Below, piece by piece: positions 59,245 through 64,000 of a stretch of DNA of 64,000 nt. Positions within the stretch are counted from its first letter, which is position 1, and the number at the start of each line of letters is the position of its first letter. This DNA is from Bathymodiolus brooksi (Eukaryota > Mollusca > Bivalvia > Mytilida > Modiolidae), in the NCBI GenBank assembly GCA_963680875.1, contig OY804588.1, positions 73,060,829 to 73,124,828 of the forward strand, read 5' to 3'. Position numbers and translations under genes: made by a program. The notes under the pieces are model-generated. The model saw only the letters and a list, made by a program, of their open reading frames with translations, searched no databases and had not been told where the DNA came from.

Positions 59245-60617
59245 CAGCACGCAAAAGCGTGTTTTAGCAAGAAATCACCTTGGTCTGTGTTTTTTCGCAG
59301 TGAAATGTTGGTGATGTGTCATAAAATCACCGTAAAATGTCGGTGAAATCACGGTGAAACTTTCACTGCGAAAATTTACAAATTAGGACCTAAATGTCGG
59401 TGAAATATTTTAATTTTCGGTGACAACACAGCGGCAAAAATCATGCATGTATACACGTACATGTAACTGTACTTCATGTGTTCTTTTGTTTTTTGTTGCT
59501 TAGTTTTGTTTTTTTAACTATTTCGTACTTTATATTTCAATTTGATACCGGTTTTTTTTTCAGGGATGCCAGCATGGCATACATTTTATTTATAGGATTT
59601 ATGAGGCTGAGCACGCATCTTGTTTTGCGTATATTATCTAATCCAGGGATTTATATAGTAGTCCTACTATATAAATCCTTGTCTAATCCCAACATTTCGA
59701 TTGGTTTATATCGGTGTTATTTTTTTAATCACCTGTGTTTTATCAATGTACGGATGTGTCTATTTGTATGTAGTGCACACATTGAACTCGGTCACTAAAA
59801 GGTCAAATACACAGTTACCTGAGGCTGAGGGATTGATTTAAAAACACACCGAGAATGATTGAAAAAAAAAATCGATGTAATTTTTTATCTAAAGCAAACG
59901 TGCTTTTTCGTATTTGTATGTCGTTAATCCCCTTGCAAGCCACGTGTTATTTTACCTTTAATAAAAGTTCCATTTCTGATTTGTACACATATTTTTCACG
60001 TGAACGAGAATCTAGAAAGGTTTCCACATGCTATCGATCAAAGCGTGCTTTTGGGGATCTAGAAACTTTTGTAACAGGTGAACTTAAGTCACGTGCCAAG
60101 TCGACATTAATTGAACACCCGTAAGCAAATTAACTCGGGATACCAAGCTTGCATTCAAAAGATCAAGTTTATTTTAATTAACAAAATAATACAACACAAG
60201 CTTATAAATGGTAATGATCACATAATACTAAACGTTTGTACCGGCATTGTTTTCTTAACATAATAGATTAAAACAAAAGCAAATATCAGAATTAAAGAAC
60301 GAAAAATGATCACATAGCTTGCACACCTGAAAAAGAAAATAACTATTTGCTATGAATCATTCATATTATCAAAAATGACAGTCTCAAGAACATACAAATG
60401 TACAAATAAAGGTTAATATCCCATTTCTTTATTTCGCGGCGTTTAATCGTCAATGTCGGTGTTTTGTCGGTGTTATATAGTAAATCACCGTGTTCGATTT
60501 TTCTCGGACATTTCGCGGTGTAAACACCGACTTTTTTTTTAAATTTCTCCGACATTTTGTTGATTTCACCGACGTCGGACCCGAGTGATTTCTTGCTAGA
60601 TCGCGCTGTGCGTGCTG
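59245..60617. mobile_element. 1.37-kb TA-flanked element with CAGCACGC ends
   Basis: The left end CAGCACGCAAAAGCG and TAGCAAGAAATCACC is mirrored at the right by GTGATTTCTTGCTAG and CGTGCTG. TA is duplicated (59243-59244, 60618-60619), and the flanks together restore the minisatellite string TTTATGTATAGGTTTGAC. TA target use fits Tc1/mariner-like elements. Both subterminal regions are rich in CGGTG motifs. A palindrome with 15-bp arms, GGATTTATATAGTAG and its complement, lies near 59646-59678. The frames of 89-106 codons inside have no recognisable domain. Confidence 0.85.
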
Positions 60618-60770
60618 TAGGTTTGACTGTAACTCACCTTGAGTGTCCTTTATGTATAGGTTTGACTGTAACTCACCTCGAGTGCCCTTTATGTATAGGT
60701 TTGACTATAACTCACCTTGAGTGCCCTTTATGTATAGGTTTGACTGTAACTCACCTTGAGCACCCTTACA
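60618..60770 (+). repeat. 39-bp minisatellite B, right part
   Basis: About four more units of the array at 58712-59244, continuing exactly after the TA element, ending GAGCACCCTTACATAA. Confidence 0.85.
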
Positions 60771-60784
60771 TAATTTTGAAACCC

Positions 60785-61090
60785 TGCTGTAGTGGTGATA
60801 GACACTGGTTGCATATATATAATTAGTTACAATAGATGGAAGTCCAACCGCCCGTGATTGTATACAACTACCTATGCAATCAGTGACTATCGTCACTAAA
60901 GTTGTGAGTTCGAATCTCGATCAAGCCGAGGTGTACAACATTATGTGATAAAGTTTGTAAGTGACTTGCGACAGGTCGGTGGTTTTCTCCGGGTCCTCTG
61001 GTTTCCTCCACCAATAAAACTGACAGTCACGATATAACTGAATTATTGCTGAAAGTGGCGTTAAATACCATCAAACAAACAAACAACCAA
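60785..61090 (+). mobile_element. SINE type 1: inverted head fragment plus near-complete copy
   Basis: 60785-60858 is a minus-orientation head (TAGTGGTGATAGACACTGG). From about 60860 a plus-orientation copy runs through ACAACTACCTATGCAATCAG, the box-B-like GAGTTCGAATCTCG, GCGACAGGTCGGTGG, and a tail GTTAAATACCATCAAACAAA. It ends about 17 bp from the exon-a donor at 61101-61107, on the opposite strand to the gene. Confidence 0.8.
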
Positions 61091-61107
61091 CCACCTGTAA
61101 AACTTAC

Positions 61108-61325
61108 TTTTTTCAATCAATTCATCATTATAGAATTTGCTTCCCTCATCTGTAAAGTCAATAACGCGACAGCCATACAAATCCCATAAAGATTTCATCA
61201 TTTTACAGTCCTCACTAGCACTATCTCTATCATCAAGTTTAAGGCCTGGATGTATAAATTTTGAATGAGAACAGACAACTGCTAAGCATCGTTTTTCTGG
61301 TTCATCGCCTTTGAAGATTGATTTC
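61108..61325 (-). CDS. Caspase exon a: start of the p20 subunit
   Basis: A 218-bp exon, entered in phase 2 and left in phase 1. The acceptor is GACAATTCAG after a T run; the donor is AAAA/GTAAGTT. It encodes EKRCLAVVCSHSKF, the first p20 strand and the loop after it, then LDDRDSASEDC, where the Arg matches the conserved substrate-pocket Arg before G/S-T/A-x-x-D in caspases. MMKSLWDLYGCRVIDF is the first helix and next strand, and NDELIEK enters the helix that continues in exon b. The piece before this (any CARD or death-effector prodomain) is absent from the window to the right, so the start codon is probably beyond 64000 or in an exon I could not see. Element E8 begins only about 45 bp upstream of the acceptor and a SINE ends about 17 bp past the donor, so this exon is hemmed in on both sides. 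Confidence 0.87.
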
Positions 61326-61369
61326 CTGAATTGTCAAAAAAAAATAATACAAAATTATATTCCATTTTT

Positions 61370-62592
61370 CACCCACCTGGTTTTCAATTTGAATTCTAAC
61401 TTACAGAGAAAAATTCCAGCTAATTCTTTTTTTCTTTCTTTCTTTTTTTTGGCATTTAATGTAATTTCTACTAATAGTAATTCCAGCCATCTAGGATGGT
61501 GGTGGGGGGGGGGTCACATTATGACACATAATTTTGAAAGTGGGTCAACTAAAGACTGTTTCAGCTTCTGAAAAGAAGATTTTAATGTGATTTATTTTCT
61601 CATAAAATGCTTAAACAGTATAAATTGGCTGATTTTTTTTTATTTGTTTATTATAATAATATAATTATTAATGAAAAGCAGAGGCAGATACAAATATGAG
61701 AAAACCATATGACATGCATATACAATTTTACACAAACAAAAGACATTTAATTTATCTGAAAAAAACATCAATTGCAAGGACAGTTTCTTTATCACTTTGT
61801 TTTGGGTACTTGGTGTTGCTTACAAACCATTTTAGATGTCTATAATTTATTTAACATGTATAGTATCGGTATACCGTAACGATCCAAAACCCCTTAAGAT
61901 TGATTGTTGACTTGTTTTTCAGACGTTGTGCATATATATATTCTTGAAAAACATTTAACAGAAAAACCAGTAAGATTTCTTGACAACTCATTGCCATATA
62001 CCATAGCTGCAATTAAAATTTGAGCTCAGATCATTTTTACTTATAATAAAGCAATTAAAGAAATTTCTATTTTTAGTAATGGCTGCCATCTTGAATGGAG
62101 AGCAGGGCTTATGGACACAATTTTGAAAGGGAACCATCCAAGGACTACCCCAGACCACTTTGGTTTAATTTGGTTTCAGTGGAGAAGATTTCAATATGAC
62201 TTTTATCAAAATTTGCCTAAATTGCGTAATCAATATACTATAGAACAGGTAAAAGACACATTTCACAGAAAAAGCAGGAAAATGTGTTACACAACATGTT
62301 GCCATGTACCTACAGTTAAAAAATTGAGATCATTTTGACTTATAATAAAGCAGCAATAGAAAATTAAAGAAATTTATTATTTGAATAATGGCCGCCGCCT
62401 TATTACAATGCAGGGCTGTCATGCACAATATTGAAAGAGGATCTCTCAAGCACCATCCTAGCCAAATTTGGTTTAATTAGGTTCAGAAGTTTCAGAGGAG
62501 AAGATTTAAATATTAAAGTTTAATACATACAGACGGACGACGGATGGAAAGTGATGGCAAAAGCTCATGTGGCCTTTGGCCAGTTGAGCTAA
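61370..62592 (+). mobile_element. Tandem-core element E8, E2/E7 family, 5' truncated and diverged
   Basis: CACCTGGTTTTCAATTTGA at 61374 matches the E7 start region. Units with GCCATCTTGAATGGAG, GGACACAATTTTGAAAGGG and GATTTAAAT follow. About 61630-61960 looks like unrelated AT-rich insertion. The end is GACGGACGACGGATGG and a weak CATGTGGCC/GGCCAGTTGAG hairpin, then CTAA. It is the most decayed member of the family in the window. Confidence 0.65.
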
Positions 62593-62593
62593 T

Positions 62594-63385
62594 AACAAGA
62601 TGAACTGTGAACTAATGCTCACCTATGATACCCCCGCTCTTCGGCAAACAGGAAGTAGGAATCTGACGGGTCAAAAAACGCTTCCCACGATATGGGGTAC
62701 CTATATGAAGCTTGTGACCAAATATCAGATTTCTACCATCAATAGTTGCTGAGAAAAATGTGACGAAAAATGTGCATATATGTTCAATGTGTATAGAAAC
62801 CAACTAAGTCGGCAAACAGGAAGTAGGAATCTGACGGGTCCAAAAACGCTTCCCACAATATGGCATACCTATATGAAGCTTATGACCAAATATCAGATTC
62901 CTGTCATTAATAGTTGCTGAGAAAAATGCGACGAAAAATGTGCATATACAAATGTATGTTAAATGTGTATAAAAATCAACAAAATCGGCAAACAGGAAGT
63001 AGGAATCTGATGGGTCCAAAAACGCTTCCCACGATATGGGGTACCTATATGAAGCTTGTGACCAAATATCAGATTTCTGCCGTCAATAGTTGCTGAGAAA
63101 AATGCGACAAAAAATGAGCATATATGTTCAATGTGTATAAAAATCAACAAAGTCGGCAAACAGGGAGTAGGAATCCGATGGGTTCAAAAACACCTCCCAC
63201 GATATGGGGTACCTATATGAAGCTTGTGACCAAATATCAGATCTCTGTCATCAATAGTTGCTGAGAAAAATGTGACGAAAAATGTGCATATATGTTCAAT
63301 GTGCATAAAGACCAACTAAGTCGGCAAACAGGAAGTAGGAATCTGACGGGTCCAAAAACGCTACCCACAATATGGTATACCTATA
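62594..63385 (+). repeat. 168-bp tandem array with element-type start
   Basis: After a GAACTGTGAACTAATGCTCACC and TGATACCCCCGCT start like that at 5031, GGCAAACAGGAAGTAGGAAT recurs at 62643, 62811, 62987, 63155 and 63323. Spacings are 168, 176, 168 and 168 bp. Each unit has ACGCTTCCCAC, TACCTATATGAAGCTTGTGA and GTTGCTGAGAAAAATG. The fifth unit stops at 63385, where a different sequence begins. Minus-strand frames inside are repeat artefacts. Confidence 0.8.
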
Positions 63386-63480
63386 CAGTCAAGGAAATTA
63401 GGAATTTGAATCCACAGGACATTCGGTCCTGTGAACTGTGAAGAATTACAGGACCGAACTAGATTTTACAGGACCGACAA
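63386..63480 (+). repeat. Short segment with repeated ACAGGACCGA motif
   Basis: CAGTCAAGGAAATTAGGAAT is followed by three ACAGGAC(C/A) motifs (near 63415, 63449 and 63468), with one in partial hairpin with GGTCCTGTGAA. It truncates the 168-bp array, so it is likely the end of another element. Not identified. Confidence 0.4.
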
Positions 63481-63584
63481 TAAAATAATGATTTTTTTTT
63501 AAATAATAGATTTATTTTATTTAAGTGTCGCATATTGATTGCATTAAACTTGCAATCACAAACAGCAATATCTATAATTAGATT

Positions 63585-63750
63585 AGCGTGCGAGTGCTCA
63601 TGGGTTCGTGCTCCAGTCGGGTCAGACCAAAGACTATAAAATTGGTATATTTTGCTTCTCTGTTAAGTACGCAGCATTAAGGAGAAAGAGCAAAGACTGG
63701 TCTGCTCTGAATCAGTGTAATGTGTCCAAGTGGGATGACAATTTGATGTC
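63585..63750 (+). mobile_element. SINE-like element, type 3, diverged copy
   Basis: TAGCGTGCGAGTGCTCATGG and a box-B-like GGTTCGTGCTCC precede CATTAAGGAGAAAGAGCAAA and GTGTCCAAGTGGGATGACA. The body matches 4090-4310. Confidence 0.6.
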
Positions 63751-64000
63751 CATAAATATATTATTGTATATAGGATGATCATATTCATTAAGATATATTT
63801 CCACTCTAAAATTACAAAACTATTTGTGACATTAAAAATTACTAAATGAAATATTCATTCTATCTAAACAAATGAATCCTTATATGTAAAAAAAAAAAAA
63901 AAAAAAAAAAAATAGAATAAAATAATAGCTCTACTGTATGCCACCAGAAAAAGTACAATTAGAAACCAGAATTTAGAATTACAAAAGAATATATATATAG
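63751..64000. other. AT-rich right edge with poly-A
   Basis: A pure A run of about 24 bases at 63888-63911. No gene seen. Confidence 0.55.

Larger units (their letters stand above)
19230..61325 (-). other. Caspase gene model, four coding exons, 5' end outside window
   Basis: Joining exon a (61108-61325), exon b (50033-50253), exon c (27618-28281) and exon d (19230-19741) on the minus strand gives an uninterrupted frame of about 538 codons to a stop. Junction phases agree (1, 0 and 1) and all three introns have GT donors and AG acceptors. The product has the caspase order: substrate-pocket Arg region, SSHGEE with catalytic His, IIQACRS with catalytic Cys, an inter-subunit linker, and a p10 subunit with YSRR. 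Caspases are cytosolic cysteine proteases that cut after Asp in cell death or inflammation. No prodomain is seen, so initiator versus executioner type cannot be decided. Odd points are the Ser in QACRS, the long repeated linker and a ~95-residue C-terminal extension. The member of the family is not identified. Confidence 0.88.

Noticed and set aside
59478..60124. Two frames of 106 and 89 codons as transposase of the TA element
   Set aside because: No DDE motif or helix-turn-helix is recognisable, and the translations look like AT-rich noise.

Overview
The window is AT-rich, repeat-dense animal DNA, most likely from a bivalve mollusc. The evidence is the density of tRNA-derived SINEs whose core and tail look bivalve-like, many non-autonomous elements with ~160-bp tandem cores and a CTCACCTGG/CCAGGTGAG 3' hairpin (they recall the bivalve 'pearl' elements and Helentron-associated HINEs), and one intron-rich gene. 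I see no rRNA, no functional tRNA gene, no CRISPR array and no bacterial features. Family names for repeats are from memory and were not checked against a database.

Gene content. Only one gene is well supported: a caspase on the minus strand, read right to left, spread over about 42 kb in four coding exons. Exon a (61108-61325) starts the p20 subunit. Exon b (50033-50253) carries the catalytic His in SSHGEE. Exon c (27618-28281) begins with the catalytic Cys (QACRS across the junction), followed by a very long acidic, internally repeated inter-subunit linker and the start of p10. Exon d (19230-19741) holds the rest of p10 plus a C-terminal extension. All three junctions have GT/AG and matching phases. 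The prodomain and promoter are missing and probably lie beyond the right edge.

Layout. 1-10489: flank with a foldback element, small MITEs, three kinds of SINE, and a ~166-bp tandem element (5031-6791). 10490-17599: a tandem-core element split by a second one (11099-16263). 17600-19229: inverted SINE pair and a 24-bp minisatellite downstream of the caspase stop. 19742-27617 (intron 3): a 39-bp array that copies the exon-d splice junction, a TA-flanked transposon carrying two other elements, and further elements. 28282-50032 (intron 2): a hAT-like element and a 19.4-kb element made of about 55 copies of a 332-bp repeat with higher-order structure. 50254-61107 (intron 1): two 39-bp minisatellites that appear to derive from transposon ends, each split by a cleanly bounded insertion (a 6.8-kb TTAA element and a 1.37-kb TA element). 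61326-64000: another tandem-core element, a 168-bp array, and a SINE.

The main interest is how the repeats relate to the gene. The His and Cys exons are separated by a giant satellite-like transposon, a splice junction is reiterated five times, exon c contains a recent in-frame duplication, and nested insertions give a readable order of events.
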